A DNA stretch of 64,000 nt from Liopterus haemorrhoidalis (GCA_963971575.1 OZ020611.1:208114743-208178742), one strand, 5' to 3'; numbered from the stretch's first letter, positions 1 through 11,481 are shown. A program made the numbers and translations. The notes: generated by a model from the sequence alone, not told the origin.

Positions 1-139
1 TGAAACAAAATAATATTAAAGCAGGTTTTTATAATAAAAATACCCTGAGAAATAAATTAGAACAAACTAAGTCAGAAAGAAAATACTTCTCATTCTAGTA
101 TTTACAAAATCCAATGTAATGATTGTGATGCGTAGATAG

Positions 140-548
140 AAATTGTACTTTATTTTTTCTGTAATATAATATATAAAATATGTTTACGTGATGTGTTTGT
201 ATCCACGCGGAAGCTACTTGATAATTCTTCCTAGGTCTTGACCTTTTCAAGAATTCTGGTCTGTCTTAGGGCGTTCTCGTATTCACCGGTGAAATATGCA
301 AGCATATTTTTGAAAATATTTAGTAATTTATTAAATAATCCTTCAAACATACAGAACACTATAATAACGTTGATAGGTGCGGGACAGACCCGATTTGACT
401 GTACACTTTGTTTATGTAGGTAGCCGTTATAAATTATCAATATTTGGGTCCCTTTGTGGCGTTCCTAATGGTAGCTTCCGCATGGATACAAACACATCAC
501 GTAAACATATTTTATATATTATATTACAGAAAAAATAAAGTACAATTT
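140..548. mobile_element. MITE with 78-bp inverted ends
   Basis: The arms at 140-217 and 471-548 are inverted repeats of 78 bp with one mismatch that I can find. They start AAATTGTACTTTATT and end at GAAGCTAC. The roughly 250-bp centre has no recognisable protein. The short open frames across it are low-complexity and face both ways. The shape is that of a non-autonomous DNA transposon. I cannot define a target-site duplication, so the superfamily is unassigned. Confidence 0.8.
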
Positions 549-1388
549 AAGTAATTACATAGGGCAAACGAAACGTAAATTTAAAATCAGATTTCAAGAA
601 CATTTGAGGTCGTGAAAATATAACAAATCCGAATTTAGACAAATCGTCACCCCAATATTGATTTGTTCTAATTCCACTTTTCAGTATTATGAAAAAATGA
701 GATTTTAATGTTAGAAGTATAATGTTTGTATACTACATCAGATTCGGACAATTTTTTAACATAAAATGGTAAAATCATGTTAACTTTAGAGTATGACTAT
801 TTTTTTAAATAAATAATGAATCAAAGGGAAATTTTAATTTGGAGATTGAACAAAATGTTAAATTTACTGAAAGTTTTAAATATTTTTTGGGAGATAGAAC
901 AACTGATAAAGCAAAAACAATCAATATCAAAATAACAACATGTTTTATTAATTTATATATTATATATAATTATTGTGTATTAGATTGTAAATTATGATTT
1001 AACTACACAAAAACTAATACTTTAAAAATTAAGAAAACCAAATATTCATAGTACTTTTATTAATTTAATTAATTATTTAATTAGAAACTAGAACAAAAAA
1101 TATATTCAGGAAAATGACAAAACTATTTTAATATAATATTCTTGATCTACCGATGGCATATAGGATAACATTTTTGAGTTTAATTTGGTAACATCTAAGT
1201 TATTATTATTCGTTTTATACATATCCTTTCTAGTTCTTTTTCTAATTAATTGATATGTTGTTATAGTTTCTTTGTAAAATGAAGTATTAAAATTAATAGA
1301 AAAACGACTTTTGTTTATAAATTAAATGTTTTATTTTTATACGTTAAATAGTAAAAATCAAAATATTTTCAAATGATTTAATAATCAA
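549..1388. other. AT-rich stretch, nothing recognised
   Basis: Very AT-rich sequence without a long open frame, RNA gene, tandem array or long inverted repeat that I can see. Confidence 0.5.
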
Positions 1389-1862
1389 ACCAGTGGCGAA
1401 GGAAGACCTCCGCTAGACTTGCCCTGCCATAAAAAAATAATAATAAAAAAAAAACATATTTTTTTTTTTAAATTTAAAAAAAAAAGATTTAGGCAAATCT
1501 TCAAAAATACATCAAATTATATTCAATACAATTTTTTGTCCAAGGCTTGGTTTACTAGTTACGATTTTTTTAAAATTTTAATGTTTAATAACTTTCGATT
1601 CCGGTTTCGGATTTTAATAAAAAACAATAGGGTTCTTCCCAGTTATTAGGAAAATTTTTTAGTACCAGAACGAACTCTTTAAGTTAAACCGTTTTTGAGT
1701 TATCGTGTATACACACAGACACACACACATACGGACGGCACTTCGAAAATAGATTTTTTGGATTTCTTGGACCATGAAACGTGGTCATCAGTCAAAATCT
1801 CGACATCGAAAATTTTCGCGATTACAATACTTGTCCCTTATATATTAAGGTCGGGCAAGTAA
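1389..1862 (+). repeat. Interspersed family A, copy 1
   Basis: It begins CAGTGGCGAAGG and ends AGGTCGGGCAAGT. It shares long blocks with 14530-15027 (same strand) and with 62585-63345 (opposite strand). Each copy has a short CA-rich microsatellite at the same internal position, here near 1715, followed by a conserved block around CATGAAACGTGGTCATCAG. No protein is encoded. The CAGTGGCGAAG start resembles a hAT end, but no matching terminus or duplication is visible, so the class is open. Confidence 0.8.
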
Positions 1863-3245
1863 AAAGTGTTTCTCTTCCAAGTGAATAATTTACAGTTTTA
1901 CTTTAGGTAGTGTAAACATGCTGAAACGTCAAAAGCAATTTATAATACCGCGCATGAGCTTGAATGAAAAGTTGGATATAAAATAAAATTATGGGAGTTT
2001 TAAGAAAGGACAGAGAACAAAACAATATTAAAATAGTAATCGTTTTTTGGATATATAACAAAGTATATAATAAAAAATATGGAATGTGGTTGCAAAAAGT
2101 AAAATATTTGAATGGATAGAGAACAAAAATTCCAAAAATAACATAAACGAAAACTAAAAATTGTAGATAAGACAAACCAATTCTTGAAATATCTAATAAT
2201 AGAGAATGATCACCATTGTAAGGAAGAAAATTTAGAAATATTACATTTTGAAAATAAAAGTGGAAAGACGTGAAAAACAAGGGCATAATCTTATCAACGA
2301 ACAACTGGATCTGTTTAAATCTCCCATTCTTAAGACTATGGTCAATGGTATTTCCTAATACCTTCTCACGCCAATTTTTAATAGTTAACCCTGTATATTT
2401 ATGTAAAATTGTCAGCATTTCAAGTAATATTCATTCTTCTGAAGATGGCCTACTATATATCAAATTTTAATAAAATATTTTGTGGAATATAACCAATTAT
2501 TTACTATTGAAGAACATGCAATTAATAAACAGCAAGAAAAGTACAGTTATTAACAAAATAAGTTTACTGTAAAATTACTTGTGTTTATCTTATTAAAAAT
2601 AAATACAACTTTTACTAAGTGCAACGAAAACCATATTCCTTTAACATGCAACATAAAAATAAAAGAATGGTTTACCAAAATGACAGCATTGCATGTTTGG
2701 TCTAAATGGCCAACATAAACTGTGGTACATAATTAATTTCTCATCACGTTTACCAACTTCACGCAATTACCAACTGTGACAATATTACACTAAATTGAAA
2801 AAACTCATTAAACCGAACGGATAAATGACCCTTCCAAAAAATATATATCGAGGGTTGTCTCTACAAAATTAAATATAAATTGAAAATGTCGAAGTTTGAA
2901 AATTGTTGAAAACTACGCAGTGATAATAAACTTTTTATTTCGACCACAAAAAATTATAAATTTAAAATAATTATATACATAAAATATTATAGATATATGA
3001 ATATGCCTAATAATAAAATATATGCGGTCATTTAACAGACATTATATTCCACACATAATTGTTTATATATTCCTTGCAGATATTTCAATAAACATCATAT
3101 AAATAAAAATAGGAATTAAAAAGTAAAATAAAAACAATTGGTGTAAGTTCCATTGTATTATAATAAGCGATGAAATTTATTTTGCCTTTTCATGCCTTTT
3201 AAAACAATATACTCCCTCCGACCGAAAATATAGTATACATTACTT
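1863..3245. other. AT-rich stretch, unrecognised frame
   Basis: AT-rich DNA. A minus-strand frame of 171 codons (1903-2418) encodes a Phe/Leu/Ile-rich hydrophobic chain with no motif I recognise. It has the look of a chance frame in AT-rich sequence, and I do not call it a gene. Nothing else is visible. Confidence 0.4.
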
Positions 3246-3667
3246 AAAAAATTGATGTGAAGTGTGAATTTTCACACATTTCTGGGTTTTGCAGGTATTT
3301 AGTAACTGAACGATGATTATTTGGGATGCCAAAACAAATTTTATGTCAAAATATTGTTTTATGAATTTTAATTAGAATGCCTAATACCATTATTTGAGTT
3401 TCTAAATATATGCAGTATTTTTTTTTATATAGCAAAGTTCATTAAGATTTTGAAAATTGCACCTATGGCTTCCATTGGTTGCTTACATCATAAGACCCGC
3501 CCTTTGATTTCGTCAAACATAGAATTAAATTATAATTTCAACACTTTCCACTGGTTATTAAATTTACGCTTTTAAAAATTAAATGCAACATTTACCAAAT
3601 ATAACTAGAATTTTAACAAAATAATTTAAACAAAATAAAAATGCAAAAAAAAAACAAAAAATATAAT

Positions 3668-3752
3668 CAACAGGATTCGAACCCTAGTTTGCAAGTTAAC
3701 TTATATTATTAAGCGCACGACAAATCCAACCACGCCACGAGAGCGACTGATT
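3668..3752 (-). other. tRNA-like module in family B copy 1
   Basis: Read on the minus strand, it has an A-box-like TGGCGTGGTTGG (3726-3737) and a B-box GGTTCGAATCC (3673-3683), spaced as in a tRNA. The upstream half reads like a degraded D-arm. No complete cloverleaf forms, so this is a tRNA-derived module and not a working tRNA gene. Its sequence differs from the modules in the other two family B copies although the flanks are shared. Confidence 0.6.
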
Positions 3753-4223
3753 TGGTATGTTACACAACGTATTAAATAGTTAACATATTTTAGTTAAAAA
3801 CACAAAAAATGCGTTATTTTCCGAAAACATAATCTGATCAAAAATTCCTGTTGTACTATTCCGGTTCACACCAATGTACATTACTTAGATTTTTTTCAGA
3901 TTTTTAGTTTAAACCATCTGGGCTACAGGGTGTGGGACAAAAAATTTTTTGCACAATTTTGGCAAAAATCGCATCAAAATAATTTATTTTGCAAAAATTA
4001 AATTTTGATCGTTAATCCACGTACTTAGGGCTTTCATTTGATACCCTACTCAGAATTTAAAAAAAATATTTTTTTTTTCGATGAGCATATATTTGTTTAT
4101 ATTTTAAGAGGGGTATGTTTTTTAGATGTTTAAGTATTTTTCCTATGTGCGGGTCAAAGAGTTGTATAAGCATACCAAATTTCAACTCTCTAGGTTTAGC
4201 CGTTTGGCTACAATTTTTACCGA

Positions 4224-4224
<1 letters not shown>

Positions 4225-4313
<89 letters not shown>
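4225..4313 (+). repeat. (CAGA)n microsatellite
   Basis: About 22 copies of a tetranucleotide, located at a fixed position inside family B. The homologous position carries only a few units in the other copies. Open frames made of TDRQ repeats here are artefacts of the microsatellite. Confidence 0.95.
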
Positions 4314-4548
4314 GACAAAATGACGGTATAAGGGTTTTTTGGTCATACCTACAAAACCCTAAAAAAACGAAATTAATATTATCTTGATCTTTTTTGTTTT
4401 TATTTCTAAATAAATGGTTGCTAGAAAACTAAGAAACAAAAGGAGCACAAATAATTTTGCATATGTCAAAGGTAATCAAGTAAGTCACAGATAAAAACCG
4501 CGTATTTTAGACAAATTAAAGTGACACCAGGTGCTCTAACAAAATGGC

Positions 4549-4845
4549 GAATTTTTATCAAAATTGTGTCGACTTAAATTACAACCGCCAAATAGTCCAA
4601 ATTTTAGTGTATTGGATCTTGGCTTTTTCAATTCTATGCAATCCTTACAACATACAGCTTCACCGAATACAATGTACGAACTGATTGAATGCGTACAAAA
4701 TATATTTAATGTATTAAACATACAAACTCTTTATAATGTTTTTCTAACATTACAAACTTGTATAGAAGCAATCATGTTAGCAAAAGGAGGAAATTTATAT
4801 AAGATTCCGCCCATTAATAAGGAAAAACTTCATCGTATGGGATGA
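4549..4845 (+). pseudogene. Mariner-like transposase, C-terminal fragment
   Basis: The frame encodes about 98 residues containing QPPNSPNFSVLDLGFF, followed by an alpha-helical tail ending KGGNLYKIPPINKEKL. This matches the end of the DDE domain of the Tc1/mariner branch typified by plant and protist mariner-like transposases, where the motif is PPNSPDLNVLDLGFF. The Asp of VLDLGFF, which aligns with the third catalytic residue of mariners, is kept; the Asp of the SPD motif has become Asn. An in-frame stop at 4537 and no upstream catalytic motifs make it a 5'-truncated relic. It is unrelated to the two other mariner families in the window. Confidence 0.7.
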
Positions 4846-5112
4846 TTACAAACAACATTATCATGTTCCATTCAAGCTGTGGAGACAGCCACGTTCTTGT
4901 TAAATTAAAACTTTTTGTATTATTCGTTGACTTACTAGATATTTAACTAGAGCCCTCTCGGACCAAATTTTCCGCATCCAGTAGGGTAGTTTCATTTTTC
5001 TGTAGTGCCTTATTGGCAATGAAGATATAAGGGTAGAATTCAACATTTCTCCCGTGTTGTATAAAATCGAAACAATACCAACTTCCAGAAATCCTAAGTA
5101 GGTGCTGCTGTA

Positions 5113-5185
5113 TAAGCCAAAAGGAATGCGAGTCCAAGGAAGACCAAGAAGAAGATGGGCGTTGAAAGAAACTGCACACTGTAGT
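5113..5185 (+). pseudogene. LINE reverse transcriptase tail fragment
   Basis: A short frame reads MRVQGRPRRRWALKE, which fits the GRPRxRW motif near the C-terminus of endonuclease/reverse-transcriptase LINE proteins. A better preserved relative lies at 61813-62193. Only about 25 codons are recognisable, so the assignment is tentative. Confidence 0.4.
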
Positions 5186-5224
5186 AAATTTTCGTTTTTA
5201 GTCTCATTCACATTTATTTAAAGT

Positions 5225-5287
5225 TTAAATCATAAATTTCGTGTCACCCTTACTACTGAATCGCGACACACTGGTTGGAAAGCACTG
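5225..5287 (-). mobile_element. hAT-type terminus
   Basis: On the minus strand the sequence from 5287 starts CAGTGCTTTCCAACCAGTG and runs into GTGTCGCGA, the classic opening of hAT (Charlie-like) elements. The opposite end was not found, so this is a terminus fragment. Confidence 0.5.
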
Positions 5288-5639
5288 CTTTAGAATAATA
5301 CACTTTTCGTGTTACACCCTATGTACATGTACGCATGCAACTTTTTAACTCTATGATTTGTTAGTTGAATATTTTAGTAAAATACTTTAAAGCTATTGTA
5401 TTATAATAAATGTTTTGCATATATTTGTATAATTAATGTATGAATTCTTTTATCGTACATGTAATTTTTCTTAATAATTAATATTTTTTGTATAAATAAA
5501 ACCCCTGGTGACGTTTTCTAACACTAAATACACTGGATGCAGTCGGGATTTTATGCTAAAACCAATTTTTCTTTTGTCCACTGCAGAACACAAGCTTTCT
5601 TAAAAGATCGGAATGTTCGTCTATTAGCCATAAATACCC

Positions 5640-5950
5640 AAACATTCAACCATCGGCCGAATGCCGGCAAACTGCTTTTTCTGTTGGTAAATTGCTGGCA
5701 CCGAAAGATTTTGCAATGCCAGTATTAATAATATACTTCACATTTGTATTTCGCACTCCTCCTATACGAATTACTTTACCAGAATTTAATGCGATTTTTT
5801 GCACTTTACCGCTGCTGGGCCGGCAATTGATACGCCAATGGGTCAGCTAACGGCCACGGGGACACCGGGGTACTGGCCCATTAAATTCAATGCCGGGGAG
5901 TATGTATTTCAACAGTACTGGCCCGTATAAAAATGTTTGCTGGGTAAGAA
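5640..5950. other. GC-richer unclassified segment
   Basis: A segment distinctly richer in G and C than its surroundings, with repeated TACTGGCCC (near 5871 and 5917) and ATGCCGG words. It may be part of a repeat that is not otherwise present in the window. No protein or RNA assignment is possible. Confidence 0.3.
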
Positions 5951-6433
5951 CAATTCAGTTATTTTTTTTTAATGACTAAGGAAGGACACAACGATCAACT
6001 TATTTATATATTTCTGCCTTGCACATTTCTTGTAAACATGAGTGAGAAAGAATTTTTTCATTTGCAAAATAAATAAGCCAAAGATTAAAATATTTCTTCA
6101 GTATTTATTTACAGCCATTAAATAAAAATTTCTAAAGTAAAAAACGAATGTAGTTATGCCCGAGACGACCGAAGGGAGTCGAGGCTATTTTCATTTGAAG
6201 GACTAATGCACTTTACTTCCTAGATGCATTCAAAACTTTTGTCACAACGATCAGTTACAATTTATTTAATCTATTTGAAATTTGATTTCATATAATTTTC
6301 AAAGAGAAATCAATAAACCTAGGTTATTGTTACGTTTCTAAGGGGCAAGCTTGTTTATGTTATGAAAAATAGAATTTGTTTATGTCACGTTGAATGTGCC
6401 ATTATTGAATAAGTGTTTTAAATTTAATATATA

Positions 6434-6661
6434 TTGTGCAGATTTATTAAAATGTATTCAAATGACACTGTTAATAATTTAAAAATGAAAATAAACAGTG
6501 ATAATAGCGACGAGTACTTTTTCGGGACACCACCAGATATTGCGTCAGTTGCAATGGAGGTAACTACCTATTTATTGCCTACAAAATCAAAGAGATTGTA
6601 TGAAAAGGCATATACAGATTTCAGAAAATGGTGTGATAAGAAGAGTGAAGGCAATTACTAA
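6434..6661 (+). pseudogene. Crypton-like tyrosine recombinase N-terminal fragment
   Basis: The 75-codon frame contains LLPTKSKRLYEKAYTDFRKW, resembling the first helices of the core-binding domain of Crypton-type and other insect transposon tyrosine recombinases (usual form LLPxKSxxxYExxYxxFxxW). An acidic leader with FGTPPDIA precedes it, as in related proteins. The frame stops at 6659 and no catalytic domain (R...HxxR...Y) follows in any frame, so the copy is truncated. A polypyrimidine-poor TTGTGCAG lies just upstream of the first ATG, so an exon boundary is possible. Family level is based on recall of motif shape and is moderately sure. Confidence 0.5.
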
Positions 6662-6839
6662 TATTTTATTATACTTGGAAATGAACCTTCATCTTCAACA
6701 AGCATAAATTTTGAGACAATTAATAATGTAATTAGTAAAAAACTAATTTGGAAAGTGAAGGTCGCTATATTAATTTTGTAATTTTAGTAATATTATCATA
6801 GTATTACAATAAATAATAAATAATTATGGAATTTGTCTT

Positions 6840-7905
6840 TTTAGGGTTTTGTAGGTATGACCCAAAAACCCTTATACCGTCATTTTGTCGTCTGTCTGTC
6901 TGTCTGTCTGTTCGGTAAAAATTGTAGCCAAACGGCTAAACCTAGAGAGTTGAAATTTGGCACGCTTATACAACTCTTTGACCCGCACATAGGAAAAATA
7001 CTAAAACATCTAAAAAACATATCCCCCTAAAAATATAAACAAATATGTCCTCATCGAAAAAAAAAAATATTTTTTTTATAATTCTGAGTAGGATATCAAA
7101 TGAAAGCCCTTGGTACGTGGATTAACGATCAAAATTTTATTTTTGCAAAATAAATTAATTTAAAGCGATTTTTGCCAAAATTGTGCAAAAAAATTTTTGT
7201 CCCACATGTAGCCCAGATGGTTTAAACTAAAAATCTGACAAAATTCTAAGTAATGTATATTGGTGTGAACCGGAATAGTACAACATGAATTTTTGATCAG
7301 ATTATGTTTTTGGAAAAAAACGCATTATTTGTGTTTTTTGGTAATAATGTACACAAGTTATAGCTTTGTAACATGCTACATTGAAAGGTTTGTCCTGATG
7401 TAGTGATTATGATGCTGGCTTCTCACCCAACTAACTCGATCGAACGGGATCGAACCCTACGAGAAGAGACAATATTATTTTTTGTTTTTTTTTTAATTTT
7501 TATATTGTTTAAATTAGTTTTTCAAAATTCTAGTTATATTTTGGCAAATTTTGCATTTAATTTTTAAAAGCGTAAATTTAATAACCAGTGGAAATTGTTT
7601 AAATTATAATTTAATTCTGTTTCAATGTCCACGAAATCAGAGGGGCGGAGCTTATAACAACCAATGGAAGCCATAGGCGCATTTTTAAAATTCTTAATGA
7701 ACCTTGCTATATATATACAAAAAAAAAAATACTGCACATATTTAGAAACCTAAATAATGGTATTAGGTATTCGAATTAAAATTAACAAAAAAAAAAAAAA
7801 TTAATATAAAATTTGTTTTGGCATCCCAAATAATCATCATTCACTTACTAAATACCTGCAAAACCCTGAAATGTGTGAAAATTCACACTTCATATCAATT
7901 TTTTA
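6840..7905 (-). repeat. Interspersed family B, copy 2
   Basis: Same layout as 3246-4366, in inverted orientation. It starts with AGGGTTTTGTAGGTATGAC, then a short CTGT tract, the block around CGGCTAAACCTAGAGAG, CATTACTT-type backbone, a tRNA-like module at 7390-7465, and the terminal AATGTGTGAAAATTCACAC. A second isolated copy of that last terminus is present at 8247-8283. Confidence 0.85.
7390..7465 (+). other. tRNA-like module in family B copy 2
   Basis: It contains TAGTGATTATGATG in the A-box position and GGGATCGAACCC (7446-7457) in the B-box position. The order and distance fit a tRNA-derived pol III promoter, but the A-box is weak and the arms do not all pair. The sequence is unlike the modules at 3668 and 26016. 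Confidence 0.5.
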
Positions 7906-8884
7906 TTTTTTTTATTTATTCAAAAATGGTAAACCGTAGTTTGTAATGGAGATTATTTTTGAGTTCTACGACTCAAAATACATAAGTATACAAATGTAAA
8001 TCAGAGAGAAAAAATTTTTGTTCATAAAAAATGTATGAACATTTTCAAAGGTTTTGTTTGATGATTTTTATTTATTGTGAAGGTTGGGTTTTTAAGGCCC
8101 CAATTTTTTTCTAGACTAAACAATATATGATTTTAAAAGATTTCAAGATTTCAAGATTTCAAAAGTTCACAGATTTTTTTATTGTATAGTTCTTCAGTTA
8201 GGATTTTTTGAAAATTTAAAACAATATTTGATATATTAAAAATTTGAAATGTGTGAAAATTCACACTTCACATCAATTTTTTACATCTGTCACTTTATTG
8301 AGGCAATAAAATTCAAAAACTTTCCTTAGGGAATAATGTGCTAATTTACATGTCAAAAACTAGGTACATTAAGTCGGTTTTACACCCATTGATGAGAAAA
8401 TATTATTTCTTCCTCCCCATTGATTATGCTATTTTTTCCTTATATTAGGTGTACATATAAATTTTCTATAATGATATTTATGGCTAAGTTGCTAACGAAC
8501 GAGCTAAATGTTTTAACTCAAGTTATGCCTTTACCAAAAATAAGATGAAACAATGAAAAAAACAGACATCAGTAGAGGAAAATACACAAAATGAATGTCG
8601 TTATGATTGTTTTTGAATTTGCATAGGGGATAAAGCAGTATGTGTTTAATGAAGCTACATACGTTGCGACACAATTAAATCCAGCTTTAGCTGCACATTT
8701 CAAAGAGAAAGAACTTTAGTTTGCGCTGTGCAACTTATTTCATAGGAATGCACTGTAATCAGTGTATACCAAAGGAAAATATAAAGTTACATCCTGTAAC
8801 CTAGATGAGTTGGTCCAAAGTGTGTGAAAAAATGCAAGTAATGTAAGTAATTTTGATCAGTTTAATTTTTATATAAATTTTAAA
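7906..8884. other. AT-rich stretch with family B end fragment
   Basis: AT-rich sequence. The only repeat recognised is the family B terminus at 8247-8283. A broken plus-strand frame near 8640-8820 (FNEATYVATQLNPALAAHF, then stops) may be an old coding remnant, but I do not recognise it. Confidence 0.4.
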
Positions 8885-8990
8885 AGTACATGGTGACGGT
8901 CGTTTCTATAGTGGCAACAGCTGATATTTTTAATTGCTTCTTTCAACACGATATTTTTTTAACGAGAAAACATATTTCTGTGCTTATGGT
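8885..8990 (+). repeat. Family C end motif, fragment
   Basis: Contains GTGACGGTCGTTTCTATAGT and downstream CAACAGCTGAT. This is the terminal block that closes the family C repeats at 52540-52660 and 57405-57500. Similar fragments occur at 13105-13200 and 35375-35500; in the 13-kb copy it is also followed by GAAAACATATTTCT. Confidence 0.65.
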
Positions 8991-9039
8991 TTCATACTGA
9001 ATGCTGTATGCTATCAAGTGAGAGTGCTCAGGGATGTCT

Positions 9040-9110
9040 TAAGCCTGTAGTACTCGATGCAATTTCTCAATTTGAATCTCGTACGATTTGTCGTACGATA
9101 ATTATTGCAT
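9040..9110 (+). repeat. Inverted relative of 9950-10075
   Basis: Contains CCTGTAGTACTCGATGCAAT and GAATCTCGTACGATT, which recur in reverse orientation at 9961-10060. The two segments look like dispersed pieces of one palindromic repeat. Confidence 0.55.
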
Positions 9111-9240
9111 TGAGAATATTGTTCAGAATTAACGGATGTAAATTTATTGTAGTATACCATCCAATATTTATCGCTTTGAATCTATACCAATTTGCTGCGC
9201 ACTACGTCTATTTTTGTAAGTTGACAGAATTCAAATAATT

Positions 9241-9587
9241 GTACTTAACCTAGAACGGACAAATAGTTTATCAATTTTTGAAGACTGATAATATTAATTT
9301 TTGTCCCAAATCAGTAAATCTCCTGGATTCGCAAAGCCGTACCGTTTTCTGTTCTAATTTATTACGTTTGAAATTGAAGGGAATTATTATTTTATTTATT
9401 TTTTGTTATTATTATTTTTGTCTATAAAACTACGATTTTTCTTTATCAAATTATATTAGTAATAATTTCGTTGAATCTGTTTTATGCATAACACACAACT
9501 TGAATAAATAAATGAGAAGTATAGAAATTGTAATCAAGAGTAGTTTGTGGACAAGAAATGTTTTTAAAAAATCTACAAACATTATCA

Positions 9588-9619
<32 letters not shown>

Positions 9620-9940
9620 TAATTCCCCCGATACTTTTTTCCTGGATTGGAATGTTTAATGGTCACCTCAAATAAGTCACTAGCTAAGTATGTTGGATAA
9701 TAAGATGTTGAAAAAATCCAAACGTATATATAAATGTCCTAAGAATGTAAACAGTTAAATCAAATTTATTTTAAACAAAATAAGAAAAAATATTGCTAAA
9801 GTTGATACTAAATAACCTCGAAATATATTCGACAGATGAATAGTTGTTCGTACAGAATATGAATTTGCGCATCTTATACTGCGCATTATTGGTCCATTCT
9901 GTCCAATATTTTAGGTCGAGACAATAAATATTGGTTGGTT
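9241..9940. other. AT-rich stretch with (AAT)n
   Basis: AT-rich; a perfect (AAT/ATT)n tract of about 29 bp lies at 9588-9616. No gene seen. Confidence 0.5.
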
Positions 9941-9949
9941 TTCAATATC

Positions 9950-10075
9950 ATACAAGATCTCGTACGAAAATCCTGTAGTACACGATACAATAATTTGTGT
10001 ACTATAAATCGTACGAGATTCAAAACGAGAAATCGCATCGTGTACTACAGGCATAAGATTGTGTTCATCTCCGTC
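9950..10075. repeat. Nested palindrome repeat
   Basis: CCTGTAGTACACGAT (from 9973) and its reverse complement ATCGTGTACTACAGG (10037-10051) form one pair. CTCGTACGA and TCGTACGAG form a second, interleaved pair. The block is also present inverted at 9040-9110. It may be a small foldback element. Confidence 0.55.
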
Positions 10076-10107
10076 TCTTTTACAATGCTCATGTTCTTTC
10101 ACGATTG

Positions 10108-10413
10108 ACATATGGTGCCATACATTGGGGGGCTGGCAATAAGGCCAGGGATGTTTTCATTACTCAAAAACGTATTATTCGTACAATGTTCAAACTTCAT
10201 CCGTTGGACTCATGCCGTAACTTCTTTAAGACGCATAAAATTCTGACGGTTCCTGGTATATATGTACTTCAAATCTTATTACATATATTTGATAACAAAG
10301 ATGCTGTAAATTCAACTAATTCCCATAATTATAACACCCGTTACTATAACCTCCATATTCCAGCACACCATTTAACCTTCTCTAGCAAATCGCCGTTAAT
10401 CCAAGAAGCTAAA
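10108..10413 (+). pseudogene. Jockey-like LINE, reverse transcriptase C-terminal part (5' piece)
   Basis: The frame begins YGAIHWGAGNKARDVFITQK and continues with RIIRTMFKLHPLDSCRNFF and YNTRYYNLHIPAHH, all characteristic of the region just after the reverse transcriptase palm and thumb in Jockey-like LINEs (usual YGxxxWG...QKRxIR...SCR...NTR). The 5' end of the element is missing, as is normal for LINE copies. The frame is open until it is broken at 10413 by a Helitron and resumes at 11326 with no loss of frame, so the LINE was still open when the Helitron landed. Confidence 0.85.
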
Positions 10414-11325
10414 TTATATATATAAAAGCCCTAATTTCTGTGTGTCATCGTAACGCTAAGTTGCGTGGTGTGAATGGGTTTTGCGGGGTGTGGGCGGTAA
10501 CGAAGTGAGTAGTAGGGAGCGATGTATACGACGAAACAGATAGCTTACCAGACACTAGAGCAGAGCATTGCAGTATATCGGTGACTCGAGCGAAGGTTGT
10601 TGTGTCAGGGGCATGTTTTGAATTGATGTTACGCAACGTATAAAGACCCGCGGGCCGTCTCCATCCCGATACTAAATATTTAAACTTTAAACGACATGCA
10701 TTGAGCGGCTTTTTAGGATTTCCTAGGTATAATCAGAAACAGCTATGCCATTGATGTCCAGCATATGGCCCGCGGTCCGTATCCAGCCCGATACTAATTT
10801 TTAAACTTTAAACGACATGCATTGAGCGGCTTTTTAGGATTTCCTAGGTATAATCAGAAACAGATATACCATTGATGTCCAGTGTAGGGCCCGCGGGCCG
10901 TATCCAGCCCGATACTATTTTTTAAACGACACGCATTAAGCGGCTTTTTAGGATTTCCTAGGTATAATCAGAAACAGCTATAACATTGATATCCAGCATA
11001 TGGCCCGCGGTGCGTATCCAGCCCGATACTAATTTTTAAACTTTAAACGACATGCATTGAGCGGCTTTTTAGGATTTCCTAGGTATAATCAGAAACAGAT
11101 ATACCATTGATGTCCAATATATGGGCCGCGGGCCGCATCCAGCCCGATACTAATTTTTAAACGACACGCATTAAGCGGTTTTTTGGATTTCCTAGGTATA
11201 ATCAAGAAACGTTTTTGTTTTGTTAATATACGCAGAATCATGCAAATTTTAATAATTAATTCCTGCTTATATTGATATTTATTCGATATCAGTTTGCCAA
11301 CGTTGTTGGCAACGGGGTCTGCTAG
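10414..11325 (+). mobile_element. Non-autonomous Helitron (912 bp) inside a LINE
   Basis: The right end is diagnostic: hairpin TTGCCAAC/GTTGGCAA with a 3-nt loop (11294-11312), followed 12 nt later by CTAG at 11322-11325 and then a host T. The left end starts TTATATATATAAAAG (usual TC start here mutated to TT) directly after host A, so the insertion sits in an AT dinucleotide without duplication. Removing it rejoins the LINE frame as ...EAK|LFNSLPEEL. No Rep or helicase gene is present; the interior is a 5-unit tandem array. Confidence 0.9.
10645..11215 (+). repeat. Tandem array, 115-121-bp units, in the Helitron
   Basis: Five units. The anchor GATTTCCTAGGTATAATCA recurs at intervals of 121, 115, 121 and about 116 bp. 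Units carry GGCCCGCGG and GCGGCTTTTTAGGATTTCC. This makes the Helitron centre far richer in GC than its flanks. Confidence 0.9.
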
Positions 11326-11481
11326 TTATTTAATAGTCTTCCTGAAGAACTAAAAAATTGTAAAAATAAAAAGCAGTTCAGAAACAATATAAATAAAATA
11401 ATTTCAACAATGGGGCCCTATAGTGTAAAGAAATTTTATTCAAATATACCGAACTCATTGCCCAACTTTAATTTACCTTAA
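11326..11481 (+). pseudogene. Jockey-like LINE, 3' coding piece
   Basis: Continues the frame of 10108-10413 after the Helitron: LFNSLPEELKNCKNKKQFRN, then a stop at 11479-11481. This is the normal C-terminus of a Jockey-like reverse transcriptase (LPxxLK...FKxxLK). The split is a simple insertion; no bases of the coding frame appear lost. Confidence 0.85.

Larger units (their letters stand above)
3246..4366 (+). repeat. Interspersed family B, copy 1
   Basis: A repeat of about 1.1 kb. It begins with the palindrome-like GTGTGAATTTTCACAC and ends in ACAAAACCCT. Two further long copies lie inverted at 6840-7905 and 25533-26496. The order of parts is constant: terminal palindrome, AT-rich backbone, a tRNA-like module (3668-3752, minus), a backbone block around CCGGTTCACACCAATGTA, a conserved block CTCTAGGTTTAGCCGTTTGG, and a GACA microsatellite. 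No protein is encoded. It is a composite non-autonomous element of unknown class. Confidence 0.85.

Noticed and set aside
1903..2418. 171-codon membrane protein gene
   Set aside because: Hydrophobic composition is what AT-rich DNA gives by chance; no motif, no start context and no relative in the window.
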